Assembly (NCBI RefSeq): GCF_016653115.1
Contig: NZ_NHRX01000034.1
Coordinates: 534 to 64,533 of the forward strand
Length of the DNA stretch: 64,000 nucleotides
Direction: 5' to 3'
From: Rhodocyclus purpureus
Lineage (GTDB): Bacteria; Pseudomonadota; Gammaproteobacteria; Burkholderiales; Rhodocyclaceae
The notes below the pieces were generated by a model, which saw only the letters and a program-made list of their open reading frames with translations, was not told the origin of the DNA and made no database searches. The position numbers were made by a program, and so were the translations under genes. This document shows, piece after piece, positions 1 through 8,905 of the stretch (position 1 is its first letter; each line of letters starts with the position of its first letter).

Positions 1-1194
1 CAGTCCATCGGCGAGCTTCTTGAGCCCCGCCTCGAAGCGCTCGCAAAAGCGCTGACTGATCCCGATTTCCTTCTGTTCCCGTCCCGGAGAATGGCAATAG
101 AGACGGACCTCGCCAGCGGCTTCGTCGACCACTTTCTCCACCCGGATCGCTTCTCCACCCGCCGTCGTCACCATCGTCTCACCCTCCGGGGCGGTCCGGG
201 TCCGCTCGCGGCTGACGACCAGATAGCGGTAGCCTTCCTCGCGCAGCCAGCACAGATTGGCTTCGGTGGCGATGCCGCGATCCATGACGATGAGCGCCCC
301 CTTGGGCGCGTCGAGATCCTGGAGCATCCCGGCCAGGGTGCGGCACTCGACAGCGTTGCCGGCCAGCACGCGGGAACGCCGGACAAAGCCGCTGCTGTCG
401 AGCACCAGTCCCAGCGTCAGCAGTGGGCAGTCGGTCCGATTCTCCTTCGAGTGGCCGCGCTTGGCCTTGGTGTTCGCCTCGGCGGCTCCCTCGAAATAGG
501 TGTTGGTCAGGTCGTACAGGGAAACGGTGGCCGGGAGATTGAACAGATCCTGCACCTTGGCGAAGAGATGGGACTCGATCGCTTCCTGGTGCTTGAGCAG
601 CGCGTCAGCCGCCCGGTACAGGCGCATGATCGACAGGTCGGGCAACGACAGATCGAGCAGTTCAGGCAGCGCGCTACGCTCATCGAGCCATCGCCAGGTC
701 GCCAGTTCGGATGCCGGTGCGGCCAGACGGCCGATCACCTGCGCAACGATCATGGCGCGGGTGATGGCATTGATTCCCAGAGACGTCAGCAAGGCATCCA
801 GGCCCAACTGAGCCAAGGCATGCAGCCCGACAGACTCGACGCCGACCGAGCGTGGCTGCAGCAGTTGCAGCGAACTCACATCGACTTCGACGAATTCCGC
901 CGGCGCCGCCGCGACCGGCGCCCGGGCGACGAGGCGAGCTGCCAGCGCCTGGGCCATGCTCTCCACCCCTTCGGGTAGATCGGCAGGGACGAGTACCCCT
1001 TGCTGACCGAGCAACTGGCTCAGGCGCAGACAGAGCGCGTTCCAGTGACATTCCGCGAGTTCGAAATGGCTACCGAGGTTGAGCAGGGTGATCTGGCGGA
1101 CACGACCACCCTCTCGCCGGGATTCGACCAGGCGGTGGCTGTAGTAGGTTTCACCGGTGCTTGTCCGGCGGGTCTTGACGCGGCGGATGTACAT
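1..1194 (-). mobile_element. IS1634-type transposase, 5' part, cut by the left edge
   Basis: An uninterrupted frame of 398 codons runs from an ATG at 1194 down to base 1 with no stop, so the gene continues outside the window. The N-terminus (MYIRRVKTRRTSTGETYYSH) and the following region resemble DDE transposases of the IS1634 branch of the IS4 superfamily. The segment YDLTNTYFEG holds the likely first catalytic aspartate, and IVMDRGIATEANL the likely second. The catalytic glutamate would lie beyond the edge. The protein would cut and join the ends of its own insertion sequence. The visible part has no frameshift, so the copy may be intact. The family call rests on motif recognition by eye. 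A long + strand frame over the same bases is a shadow. Confidence 0.8.
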
Positions 1195-1401
1195 CGCGTC
1201 AGGATAGCCGAAGTCAAGGCGTTTGTGTCGCCTCGCTTAAAATATTATGTCACTACAAAACGATTTCGGCGACCACCCCTAGCAACCATGCGGGTTTGCG
1301 GGGTGTCACCCCCCGAAAATCGGCAAAATCGGGGGGATAGCTGTTAAACCCGGGCTAACAGTCATGGCGCCGTCCCGGAGCATGAAACGCGCACTTCCGC
1401 T
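1195..1401. other. upstream end of the insertion sequence and join to the repeat array
   Basis: No gene is seen here. On the minus strand the stretch just upstream of the transposase is AT-richer, with a TAATAT/CATAAT-like box near 1240-1255 that could drive the transposase. Around 1300-1345 a G/C-tract segment may contain the IS end, but no terminal inverted repeat can be paired because the other end is outside the window. From about 1352 the sequence matches the leader found before other copies of the palindromic repeat (GCTAACA, TCATGGCG, GAGCATGAAACGC). The IS therefore appears to lie directly against, or inside, a repeat leader. Confidence 0.45.
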
Positions 1402-2331
1402 GCCGTCATTGCGAGGCGCGCAGCGCCGTGGCAATCCAGTTCGTTCTTCTATTTCTTCGTCCTTGCCGGCTCGGGCGATCGGATAACAGTATCTACGTAC
1501 TGGATCGCCGCGCCCTTCGGGCTCGCGATGACGGTTATGGTCTCAGCACCTCTTCATGCACTCCTGGCACCGCCGTCATTGCGAGGCGCGCAGCGCCGTG
1601 GCAATCCAGTTAGTTCTTCTATTTCCGCGTCCTTGCCGGCTCGGGCGATCGGATAACAGTCCTACGCACTGGATCGCCGCGCCCTTCGGGCTCGCGATGA
1701 CGGTTACGGTCTCAGTGCCTCTTCATGCACTCCTGGCACCGCCGTCATTGCGAGGCGCGCAGCGCCGTGGCAATCCAGTTCGTTCTTCTATTTCTTCGTC
1801 CTTGCCGGCTTGCGCGATCGTATAACAGTATCTACGCACTGGATCGCCGCGCCCTTCGGGCTCGCGATGACGGTTACGGTCTCAGTACCTCTTCATGCAC
1901 TCCTGGCACTGCCGTCATTGCGAGGCGCGCAGAGCCGTGGCAATCCAGTTCGTTCTTCTATTTCTTCGTCCTTGCCGGCTTGCGCGATCGTATAACAGTA
2001 TCTACGCACTGGATCGCCGCGCCCTTCGGGCTCGCGATGACGGTTACGGTCTCAGTACCTCTTCATGCACTCCTGGCACTGCCGTCATTGCGAGGCGCGC
2101 AGAGCCGTGGCAATCCAGCTCGTTCTTCTATTTCTGCGTCCTTGCCGGCTTGCGCGATCCGATAACAGTCCTACGCACTGGATCGCCGCGCCCTGCGGGC
2201 TCGCGATGACGGTTACGGTCTCAGTGCCTCTTCATGCACTCCTGGCACCGCCGTCATTGCGAGGCGCGCAGCGCCGTGGCAATCCAGTGCGTTCCTCTGT
2301 CTCCACGACCTTCGTGGCTCGCGATGACGGG
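1402..2331. repeat. tandem array of six ~170-bp palindromic repeat units
   Basis: Six units start at about 1402, 1572, 1741, 1911, 2081 and 2250, giving periods of 170, 169, 170, 170 and 169 bases. The one-base differences come from ACAGTATCTACG versus ACAGTCCTACG. Each unit has a ~37-base arm starting CCGTCATTGCGAGGCGCGCA, a ~58-base spacer, an inverted arm ending GGGCTCGCGATGACGG, and a ~38-base linker. The two arms are imperfect reverse complements, so every unit can fold into a long hairpin. Units 3 and 4 differ by one base in the arm (AGCGCC versus AGAGCC), which points to recent duplication. The last unit has a shortened spacer and inverted arm. Apparent short ORFs with the repeated peptide HCEARSAVAIQ are translations of the repeat. 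The arm resembles a palindromic repeat known from many bacterial genomes; its function is unknown. Confidence 0.93.
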
Positions 2332-2391
2332 CCGAAGTTCCGGCCAGCGGCGTCAGCGCTTGGCGGTTTCAAGTCAAGCCGACCTACCCGA

Positions 2392-3624
2392 CTATTCCGT
2401 CGTGCCCAGCGCCGCGCGCACCGCGTCGGCGCGGGCGGCGTGCAGCCGTTCGCGGATCTGCTTCGGATCGCTGACGCTGCGCACGATCGCCGCCGCGTCG
2501 AGCTGCTGCACCGCCGTGAGCGCGCGCAGCAGGAGTTCGGCCTGCGGGTGCGGGTCGTTCTCGTGGCCGGTACGACCGCGCAGGTCACAGGCGCAGGCGT
2601 CGAGCAGTTGTGAAAAGCGTTGCGGCCGGCGGATCGCGTCGGTCTGTTCGAGCAGGGTGGCGATCGTCGCCGGGCGCAGTTCGAGGGCGCGGTGGATGTC
2701 ACCGTGAAAACGCGTCGCCAGCAGCGCCAGTTCGCGGCACTCGGCCGGGACCTTCAGGCGCGTGCACAGCGCCGTCACCGGCGCGATGCCGCGTGCCTCG
2801 TGACCGAGATGGCGCGGCAGGATGTCGGCCGGCGTCAGCGCCTTGCCGAGGTCGTGCACCAGCGCGGCGAAGCGCACGGCGAGCGGCAGCCCTTGCCGCG
2901 CCGCTTGGTCGACGACGAGCAGCGCGTGTTCGCCCGTATCGATCTCCGGATGGAAGTCAGCGCGTTGCGGGACGCCGAACAGCGCGTCGATTTCGGGCAA
3001 AAGGCGCGCCAGTGCGCCGCAGTCGCGCAGGACGCGGAAGAAGCGCGAGGGCCGCGCTTCCATCAGCGCGCGCGCCAGCTCCTGCCAGACGCGCTCGGCG
3101 ACCAGGTAGTCGACCTCGCCGGCGGCGCTCATCGTGCGCATCAGTGCCATGGTCTCCGGCGCCACCGAGAACTCATGCGGCGGCACCGAAAAGCGTGCGG
3201 CGAAACGCGCGATGCGCAGGATGCGCAGCGGGTCCTCGACGAAGGCCGGTCCGACGTGGCGCAGAAGCCTCGCTTCGAGGTCGGCGATGCCGCCCCAGGG
3301 GTCGATCAGGCGGCCGTCGGCTGCGCGCGCGATGGCGTTGATGGTGAGGTCGCGGCGCGCCAGGTCCTCTTCGAGCGTCACCTCCGGCGCCGCATGCACG
3401 ACGAAGCCGGTGTAGCCGTGGCCGCTCTTGCGCTCGGTGCGTGCCAGCGCATACTCCTCGTTGCTGCGCGGGTGCAGGAACACCGGGAAGTCGCGGCCGA
3501 CCGGGCGGAAACCCTGCGCCAGCATCGCCTGCGGCGTCGCGCCGACGACCACGTAGTCGCGGTCCTTGACCGGCAGCCCGAGCAACTCGTCGCGCACCGC
3601 ACCGCCGACGGCGTAGATCTCCAT
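2392..3624 (-). CDS. cca: multifunctional CCA-adding tRNA nucleotidyltransferase
   Basis: A 410-residue protein that adds or repairs the 3' CCA end of tRNAs in the cytoplasm, close to the 412 residues of E. coli Cca. The N-terminus [12 protein letters not shown] carries the GG nucleotide-binding motif, followed by the two-aspartate motif in [25 protein letters not shown] is the typical ATP/CTP recognition helix region. The C-terminal half has an HD domain (LVHDLGKA, then HLGHEARG), which in the long proteobacterial form gives phosphatase and 2',3'-cyclic phosphodiesterase activity. The start at 3624 was chosen because it places the GG motif at the usual distance. An ATG at 3642 that overlaps the upstream stop (TGATG) is also possible. 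The gene lies directly downstream of the NDUFA9-like gene and is probably co-transcribed with it. Confidence 0.96.
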   Translation of the reverse strand: MEIYAVGGAVRDELLGLPVKDRDYVVVGATPQAMLAQGFRPVGRDFPVFLHPRSNEEYALARTERKSGHGYTGFVVHAAPEVTLEEDLARRDLTINAIARAADGRLIDPWGGIADLEARLLRHVGPAFVEDPLRILRIARFAARFSVPPHEFSVAPETMALMRTMSAAGEVDYLVAERVWQELARALMEARPSRFFRVLRDCGALARLLPEIDALFGVPQRADFHPEIDTGEHALLVVDQAARQGLPLAVRFAALVHDLGKALTPADILPRHLGHEARGIAPVTALCTRLKVPAECRELALLATRFHGDIHRALELRPATIATLLEQTDAIRRPQRFSQLLDACACDLRGRTGHENDPHPQAELLLRALTAVQQLDAAAIVRSVSDPKQIRERLHAARADAVRAALGTTE

Positions 3625-3641
3625 CCTTGCGCCTGGCTGCA

Positions 3642-4601
3642 TCAGCGTCCGGCGCGCAGGCGGAAGTCGTCGTAGCGGTGTCGTGCCGTGCGTGGGGACA
3701 GGTAGCCGGGGGCCACGGCTTCGAGCGCGGTCGGATGCAGGCCCGGGTAGTCGTGCTGGCCGTCGCTGACGTTGTCGACCTGCATCGAGCGCAGGTTGTC
3801 GGGGGTCATCGGCGGGTTGGGCAGGAGTTTCAGCAGGTTCGCCTGCAGGTGCGCGAGGCCATCGCCGAGCTCGAATATCGGGCGCCGGTGGCCGCACAGT
3901 TCGCCGGTGTATTCGACCAGCTGGCGCAGCGTGTACACCTGCGGGCCGGCGAGGTCGTAGCGCTGGCCGAAGGTTTCCGGGCGGTTCAGGCAGTCGGCAA
4001 AGGCGAAGGCGACGTCGCCGGCATAGACCGGCTGGAACTTCGCGCGCGCGCCGGCGAGCGGGAAGAACGGAGCGAGCGCGAGCGCCTTGGCGAACAGGTT
4101 GAGGAAGGCATCGCCGGCGCCGAAGATCACCGAGGCACGGAAGACGGTGACGTCGAGCTCACCCTGCGCGGCGAAGACCGCGGCCTCGCCGGCGGCCTTC
4201 GAGCGCAGGTACGCGGACGGGCCATCGGCAGCGGTGCCGATCGCGCTCATGTGCACCAGCCGGCGCAGCCCGGTGGCCTTCATCGCGGCGACGATCTTCT
4301 GCGGCAATTCGACGTGCGCGCGCGCGAAGCCGCGGCCGTAGGGCTGGCGCGAGTCGCGGTCGTGCAGGATGCCGACCAGGTTGATCACCGCGTCCTGGCC
4401 CTGCATCAGGCGGACGAGCGTGTCCGGGTCGTTGACGTCGGCGACGACGGTCTCGATCGTCGGCAGCAGGGTCAGGCGGCGGGCGTGCTCGTGGCGACGG
4501 GTCGGGATGCGCACGCGCAGTCCGAGTTCGGCGAGGCGGCTGGCGATCCAGCCGCCGACGAAGCCGCTGCCGCCGATGAGGAGGATGTTCTGATGGGCCA
4601 T
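3642..4601 (-). CDS. NAD(P)-binding epimerase-like protein, complex I NDUFA9 family
   Basis: A 319-residue atypical/extended short-chain dehydrogenase. It opens with the Rossmann motif [15 protein letters not shown] and has [11 protein letters not shown] and INLVGILHD in the places where this family binds the cofactor adenine and ribose. The best match is the NDUFA9-like group, common in Betaproteobacteria and related to an accessory complex I subunit. The bacterial proteins have no established reaction. No signal peptide or membrane segment is seen. The stop overlaps a possible ATG of cca by one base, so the two genes are likely one transcript. The family call is firm, the function is not. 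Confidence 0.85.
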   Translation of the reverse strand: MAHQNILLIGGSGFVGGWIASRLAELGLRVRIPTRRHEHARRLTLLPTIETVVADVNDPDTLVRLMQGQDAVINLVGILHDRDSRQPYGRGFARAHVELPQKIVAAMKATGLRRLVHMSAIGTAADGPSAYLRSKAAGEAAVFAAQGELDVTVFRASVIFGAGDAFLNLFAKALALAPFFPLAGARAKFQPVYAGDVAFAFADCLNRPETFGQRYDLAGPQVYTLRQLVEYTGELCGHRRPIFELGDGLAHLQANLLKLLPNPPMTPDNLRSMQVDNVSDGQHDYPGLHPTALEAVAPGYLSPRTARHRYDDFRLRAGR

Positions 4602-4758
4602 GGTCTTCTCGGAGATTCAGTTAGCGGGGTTCGGATTGGGTGCTGCGTTCAGCGCGTGCTGTGCGCTGGCCGCCGTTCGCGGCGTGGCAGGTGAAGCGGC
4701 AGGCAGGCAATCGTTCAGACCGCGCCCGCCGCCCTTGGTTGCAGGGGGGGCCGCGCGC

Positions 4759-6822
4759 TCATGGCAGCGCGCTGGCGCCGGCGTCGTTCGTGCCGCGCGG
4801 GCCGACGACGCCGAGGCGGGACTTCAGCGATTGCGGTTTGCCTTCGAACAGTGCCGAATAATAAACGGCGTTGCTCATCACCTTCTTCACGTAGTCGCGC
4901 GTTTCGGTGAAGGGAATCGTCTCGGCGTAGATCGCGCCTTCGAGGGGCGTTTCGGCACGCCATTTGCGCGCCCGGCTGGGGCCGGCGTTGTAGGCCGCGG
5001 AAGCGAGTACCGGGTCCTGGTCGAGACCGTCGAGGACCATGCGCATGTAGCTGGTGCCGAGCAGGACGTTGGTGTCGGTATCGACGACGTGCTTCGGTCG
5101 AAAGTCCTTGAGCCCGATCTTCTTCGCCACCCAGCGCGCCGTCGCCGGCATCAGCTGCATCAGCCCGGCCGCGCCGACGCCCGAGCGGGCGTTGGTGATG
5201 AAGCGGCTCTCCTGCCGCATCAGGCCATAGACCCAGGCCTCGTCGAGCGACTGCTGGCGGGCGACCGGACGAACGCTGTCGTCGAACGGGGACAGATAGC
5301 GCAGCGTGTAGTCGTGTTCGTTGCGGGTGCGCTCGGCGGTGGCGATGGCGCGGTCGTAGAGGTTGGCGCGGCGTGCGATTTCGGCGGCGGCGAGCAGTTC
5401 GCGGTCGTTCATCCCGCGCAGCGCGAAGTTCCACTCGGCGATCGCCTCGGCACGAAGGTTGAGGCGGAACAGCGCCAGCGCGCGCTGGATGCTGCTGCGT
5501 GCGGCGACCTGGTCGAGTTCCTCGGCGCTCGGCTCGCGCGCCTTCGGCGGCGGCGCGATCGGCCGGTTCAACTCGTCGTCGGCAAGGTTGCCGTAGAAGT
5601 TGGGCTGGCCGGCGATGCGCTTGAACAGCGCCCTGGCTTCGTCGCTGCGGCCGCCGGCCCGGTAGGCACGACCGAGCCAGTAGGTCCAGTCGGGAAGCGC
5701 GGCCAGGGCCGGCGGCATCTTCTCGATCGTCGCGCGCAAAGCCTCCCAATCCTGCGCGCGCAGCGCGGCGCGCGCCTTCCACTGGATCACCGTCTCGCTG
5801 AGCGGCGCGTCGCCGGCGCGCCCGAACCAGTCGAGCGCCTCGGGCAGGTGCCTGCGCGCGGCTTCCCAGCCGAGCATCGACCAGGCCCAGCCGCGTTCGC
5901 CGGGTTGCAGCGCCGTCTCGATCCGTTCCAGTTGCGTCGCTGCCTGCGCCGGGTCGTTGCGCGCCATGCGCTGGATGGCGAGCGCCGCGAGTTCGCGCGC
6001 TGCGCGGTCGGCAGCGAGTTCGGACGGCAGGCGCACGAGGAAGACGAGCGGCCTGTCGATGACGCCGTTTACCACCTCCGGCTCCGGTTGCTGCGTCGCC
6101 GGCAGGTACCTGATGCTGGCGCGCGCGGCCTGCATCTTGTTCGCCTCGAACTGCAGACGGATGCGCGTCCACATGTCGTCGATGGAAACCTTCTGCTCGC
6201 TGACCAGGGCGTCGAGTACCGGCGCGCAGGCTGCCGGCGGCTCGAGCAGCCGCAGCCACAGCGGCAGCGCGTCGCGGCTGGCGCCGAGCTCGCCGCGCGC
6301 CAGTCTTGCCTGCAGCGAGTAGCAGCCGAGTTCCTGATCGGGCTGCGGCAGCTTCGCGTACTCGCTGTCGAAAAGCTCCCATTGCCGCTGCGCGCCGGCA
6401 AGCTTCAGCCAGTCGGCGCGGAGCAGGTTGGCGACATGGCTGCGCTCGTTGCGGGCGAGGAAAGCCTGCACCGTCGCCGGATCGACTTCCTTCAGTGTCC
6501 GCATCCCCTGCGCCATCCGCCAGTACTCGACGTAGTCGGCGAGCGGGTGTTCCCGGGTCTCCCGGGCCAGACGCTCGAGTCGCGCGCGGTCGTTCGCGCG
6601 GAAGGCTTCGCGGGCGGCGATGACCTGCTCGTCACCGAACTCCGCCTGCGCGGCCGGGATCAGGCCGAGCGTCAGCACGCAGGCACCCAGCGCGAGCTGG
6701 CAGGCGCGCTCGATCCAGCCGCGGACGCCGGTCCTTGCCTGCGCGGCTGCGCGTGCGCCGGCATCCCTGGCGATGAGGGAACGCGGCGCGTGCTTCGGGG
6801 ACGGGGCGATGAATGGCTTCAT
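4759..6822 (-). CDS. slt: soluble lytic murein transglycosylase, Slt70-like
   Basis: A protein of about 687 residues that cleaves peptidoglycan glycan strands in the periplasm, leaving 1,6-anhydro-muramyl ends. A hydrophobic stretch ending in LIPAAQA near residue 60 is a plausible signal peptide with a long positive N-region. A long helical superhelix region with many Ala-rich repeats follows. The C-terminal SLT domain has the catalytic glutamate in GLMRQESRF, then GAAGLMQLMPATA and SAAYNAGPSRA, all standard motifs. The ATG at 6822 is used because the frame upstream has no signal-like sequence. A GTG at 6930 or an ATG at 6924 would give a longer protein. It is divergent from the cyclo-ligase gene at 6967. 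Confidence 0.93.
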   Translation of the reverse strand: MKPFIAPSPKHAPRSLIARDAGARAAAQARTGVRGWIERACQLALGACVLTLGLIPAAQAEFGDEQVIAAREAFRANDRARLERLARETREHPLADYVEYWRMAQGMRTLKEVDPATVQAFLARNERSHVANLLRADWLKLAGAQRQWELFDSEYAKLPQPDQELGCYSLQARLARGELGASRDALPLWLRLLEPPAACAPVLDALVSEQKVSIDDMWTRIRLQFEANKMQAARASIRYLPATQQPEPEVVNGVIDRPLVFLVRLPSELAADRAARELAALAIQRMARNDPAQAATQLERIETALQPGERGWAWSMLGWEAARRHLPEALDWFGRAGDAPLSETVIQWKARAALRAQDWEALRATIEKMPPALAALPDWTYWLGRAYRAGGRSDEARALFKRIAGQPNFYGNLADDELNRPIAPPPKAREPSAEELDQVAARSSIQRALALFRLNLRAEAIAEWNFALRGMNDRELLAAAEIARRANLYDRAIATAERTRNEHDYTLRYLSPFDDSVRPVARQQSLDEAWVYGLMRQESRFITNARSGVGAAGLMQLMPATARWVAKKIGLKDFRPKHVVDTDTNVLLGTSYMRMVLDGLDQDPVLASAAYNAGPSRARKWRAETPLEGAIYAETIPFTETRDYVKKVMSNAVYYSALFEGKPQSLKSRLGVVGPRGTNDAGASALP

Positions 6823-6966
6823 GGTAAGCTGCTGCACGGAGCAGCGTGAGTTCGGGTGTGGGCTGAATCGCTGCGCCGAGTCGGCGCCGGCCGCCTGCGC
6901 GGTGCGTGGCGGCGGGTCGGCCATGAGCACGGATGAGGCCGTGAGGATAGCACAGGGGGGGAAGGC

Positions 6967-7578
6967 ATGAAGTCAGCCGAGGCGCGCCGGGCGCTGCGCC
7001 ACCAGTTGCTCGCGCGGCGCCGCGCCCTGTCGGCGGCCGAGTGGGTGAGCGGGTCAGCGGCGATCGCAGCCTGCCTGCGTGCCAGCTTTTCCGCGCTGGC
7101 CGGACGTCGCGTCGCCTTCTGCTGGCCGGTCAGCAACGAACCCGACCTGCGTCCCTTGCTCGGCGACTGGGCGCGCGCCGCCGCACCGGGTTTTCAGGCG
7201 CTGCTGCCGGTGGTGATTGCGCCGCAAACGCCGCTCGCCTTCCGCGCCTGGCCGGGGGCAGCGCTCTACACGGCTGACGCCGAGGCTGCCACCGCCGGCC
7301 TCGAGCTCGACCGGCACGGAATTCCCCATCCGGCCAGCGGCGACTGGGTCGTTCCCGAGGTGCTGCTGATCCCGGTCAATGGCGTCGACGCTGCCGGCTA
7401 CCGGCTCGGCTACGGCGGCGGCTACTTCGACCGTACGCTGGCGACCTTGTCGCCGCGACCGCTGGCGATCGGGGTCGGTTTCGAGTTCGCGCGTGTGACG
7501 ACGGTCTGGCCGCAGGCGCACGACCAGCCGCTCGACGCGCTGGTGACCGAGGCGGGTGTCCATCGTTTCAGGGTATAG
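6967..7578 (+). CDS. fau: 5-formyltetrahydrofolate cyclo-ligase
   Basis: A 203-residue enzyme of the YgfA/MTHFS family that converts 5-formyl-THF to 5,10-methenyl-THF with ATP in the cytoplasm. It returns a storage or inhibitory folate to the one-carbon pool. Signature segments are the basic N-terminus (LRHQLLARRRAL), VAFCWPVSNEPDLRPL, and the C-terminal LIPVNGVDAAGYRLGYGGGYFDR, which includes the phosphate- and substrate-binding glycine-rich loop. A GGAAGG ribosome site lies just before the ATG. It feeds the same folate pool as metF in this window. Confidence 0.94.
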   Translation: MKSAEARRALRHQLLARRRALSAAEWVSGSAAIAACLRASFSALAGRRVAFCWPVSNEPDLRPLLGDWARAAAPGFQALLPVVIAPQTPLAFRAWPGAALYTADAEAATAGLELDRHGIPHPASGDWVVPEVLLIPVNGVDAAGYRLGYGGGYFDRTLATLSPRPLAIGVGFEFARVTTVWPQAHDQPLDALVTEAGVHRFRV

Positions 7579-7590
7579 CATGGATGGGGG

Positions 7591-7797
7591 GCGGGTTACG
7601 CTGCGCTAACGCTCATGGCGAGTCGTGCCGCCCCTGAGCATGAAACGCAGCCATTCGCTACCGTCATTGCGAGGCGCGTAGCGCCGTGGCAATCCAGTTC
7701 GTTCTTCCGTCTCCTCGCCCTTTCCTGCTATCCACGGGCGACGCGATGTCAGCCCTACGCACTGGATCGCCACGCCCTGCGGGCTCGCGATGACGGG
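7591..7797. repeat. single copy of the palindromic repeat with leader
   Basis: A leader from 7591 (GGGTTACGCTGCGCTAACG, then TCATGGCGAGTCGTGCC and GAGCATGAAACGCAGC) precedes one full hairpin unit at 7661-7797. That unit has the left arm CGTCATTGCGAGGCGCG, a spacer, and the right arm GGGCTCGCGATGACGG. It fills the gap between the convergent genes fau and rlpA. It may act as a transcription end for both, although no T-tract follows. The leader also occurs at 36790 and, altered, at about 1352. Confidence 0.88.
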
Positions 7798-7808
7798 CTG
7801 CTGCTCCG

Positions 7809-8894
7809 CTACCTGGACTGTCCCACCAGGGTCGGCTTGAAGCCAAGCGCCACGCGGATGCGTTCGGCGCTCTTCTCGGCGTCGGCGCGGCTGGCGTAGG
7901 GGCCGAGATGCACGCGGTGGATGCCGTTGCCGGCGACGACGCGCAGCGGCTCGGCGACCCAGTCCAGATCGCGCTGCAGGTGGTTGCGCAGGCTCTCGGC
8001 GTTGTCCGCGCTGGTGAAGGCGCCCAGTTGCAGGAAGACGCCACGCAGCGAAGCGTTGCCGGTGGCCGGCGGGGCTTCGCTGGCGGCCAGGCGCATGACC
8101 AGCTCCATCAGCTCGTCGGTCTCGCCGAAGGCCGGCGCCGCGCCCGTACCGCCGCTGCTGCCGTCGCTGATCCGGGTGCGCTCGCCGGTCTCGGCAGAGG
8201 CAAGCAGCACCGGTGACGAGGGGAAGCCGCCTTCGAGCGGAACGATGGCCTCGACTTCGACGGGACCGCTGCCGGCGTCGACGATGCCGAGCTTCCAGGC
8301 GGCGGCGTAGGAGAGGTCGATGACCCGGCCGGCGTGGAAGGGGCCGCGGTCGATGACGCGGACGATCACCGAGCGGCCGTTGGTCGTGCTGGTGACGCGC
8401 GCGTACGACGGGATCGCCAGCGTCGGATGTGCGGCGGTCATCGCGAACATGTCGTACGGCTCGCCGATCGAGGTGCGCTGGCCGTGGAACTTGCGCCCGT
8501 ACCAGCTGGCGATGCCGCGCTCGCGCAGCGCTTGCAGCTCGGTGTTCGGAATGTAGGTGCGGCCGAGGGCGACGTAGGGCCTGTTGGCGAAGCGGTGCAG
8601 CGCCTCGAGCCGCGGCTCGGCATCGGGGGTCTCGTCGAGGTTGTCGGGAATCTCTTCGGCCGGGCCGTCGTCCTTGTAGTAGCCGCCGCCGCGCTTCGGC
8701 ACGGGGATCATGCGCGGCGTCCGCGCGGCACTTCTGGTGCTCGCTGCACCCGCCGCGGCAGGCGCCAGCTGCGCCGACGCCTTGCCCGTCGCCCGGGCAG
8801 CCTGGCCGCGCTCCGGTGGTGTTCCGGCGCAGGCGGCGACGAGCAGCGCTGCGGCCGGCAGCAGGCAGGCTGTGCGCCAGGCGGGGACAATCAT
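7809..8894 (-). CDS. rlpA: RlpA septal ring lytic transglycosylase lipoprotein
   Basis: A 361-residue outer-membrane lipoprotein. The signal peptide ends in a lipobox (LLVAACAG). A double-psi beta-barrel domain follows (GIASWYGRKFHGQRTSIGE to VIDRGPFHAGRVIDLSYAA), holding the residues that in other RlpA proteins cleave glycan strands lacking stem peptides. The C-terminal SPOR domain (GVFLQLGAFTSADNAESLR to VHLGPYASRADAEKSAERI) binds denuded peptidoglycan at the septum. The ATG at 8894 was chosen for the lipoprotein signal and a GGAGAG ribosome site. It lies 11 bases after rodA and is probably the last gene of the mrdA-rodA-rlpA transcript. Confidence 0.95.
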   Translation of the reverse strand: MIVPAWRTACLLPAAALLVAACAGTPPERGQAARATGKASAQLAPAAAGAASTRSAARTPRMIPVPKRGGGYYKDDGPAEEIPDNLDETPDAEPRLEALHRFANRPYVALGRTYIPNTELQALRERGIASWYGRKFHGQRTSIGEPYDMFAMTAAHPTLAIPSYARVTSTTNGRSVIVRVIDRGPFHAGRVIDLSYAAAWKLGIVDAGSGPVEVEAIVPLEGGFPSSPVLLASAETGERTRISDGSSGGTGAAPAFGETDELMELVMRLAASEAPPATGNASLRGVFLQLGAFTSADNAESLRNHLQRDLDWVAEPLRVVAGNGIHRVHLGPYASRADAEKSAERIRVALGFKPTLVGQSR

Positions 8895-8905
8895 CACGCT
8901 CTCTC

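Noticed and set aside
1402-2331. CRISPR array
   Set aside because: Units are 170 bases long, the sequences between arms are also repeated rather than unique, and no cas genes are nearby.
1428-2707. Several overlapping + strand ORFs with the recurring peptide HCEARSAVAIQ
   Set aside because: They are direct translations of the 170-bp repeat and carry no independent coding signal; the same peptide appears wherever the repeat arm occurs.
4600-6849. 749-residue + strand ORF
   Set aside because: It lies fully antisense to the lytic transglycosylase gene, whose motifs are clear; long shadow frames are common at this GC content.
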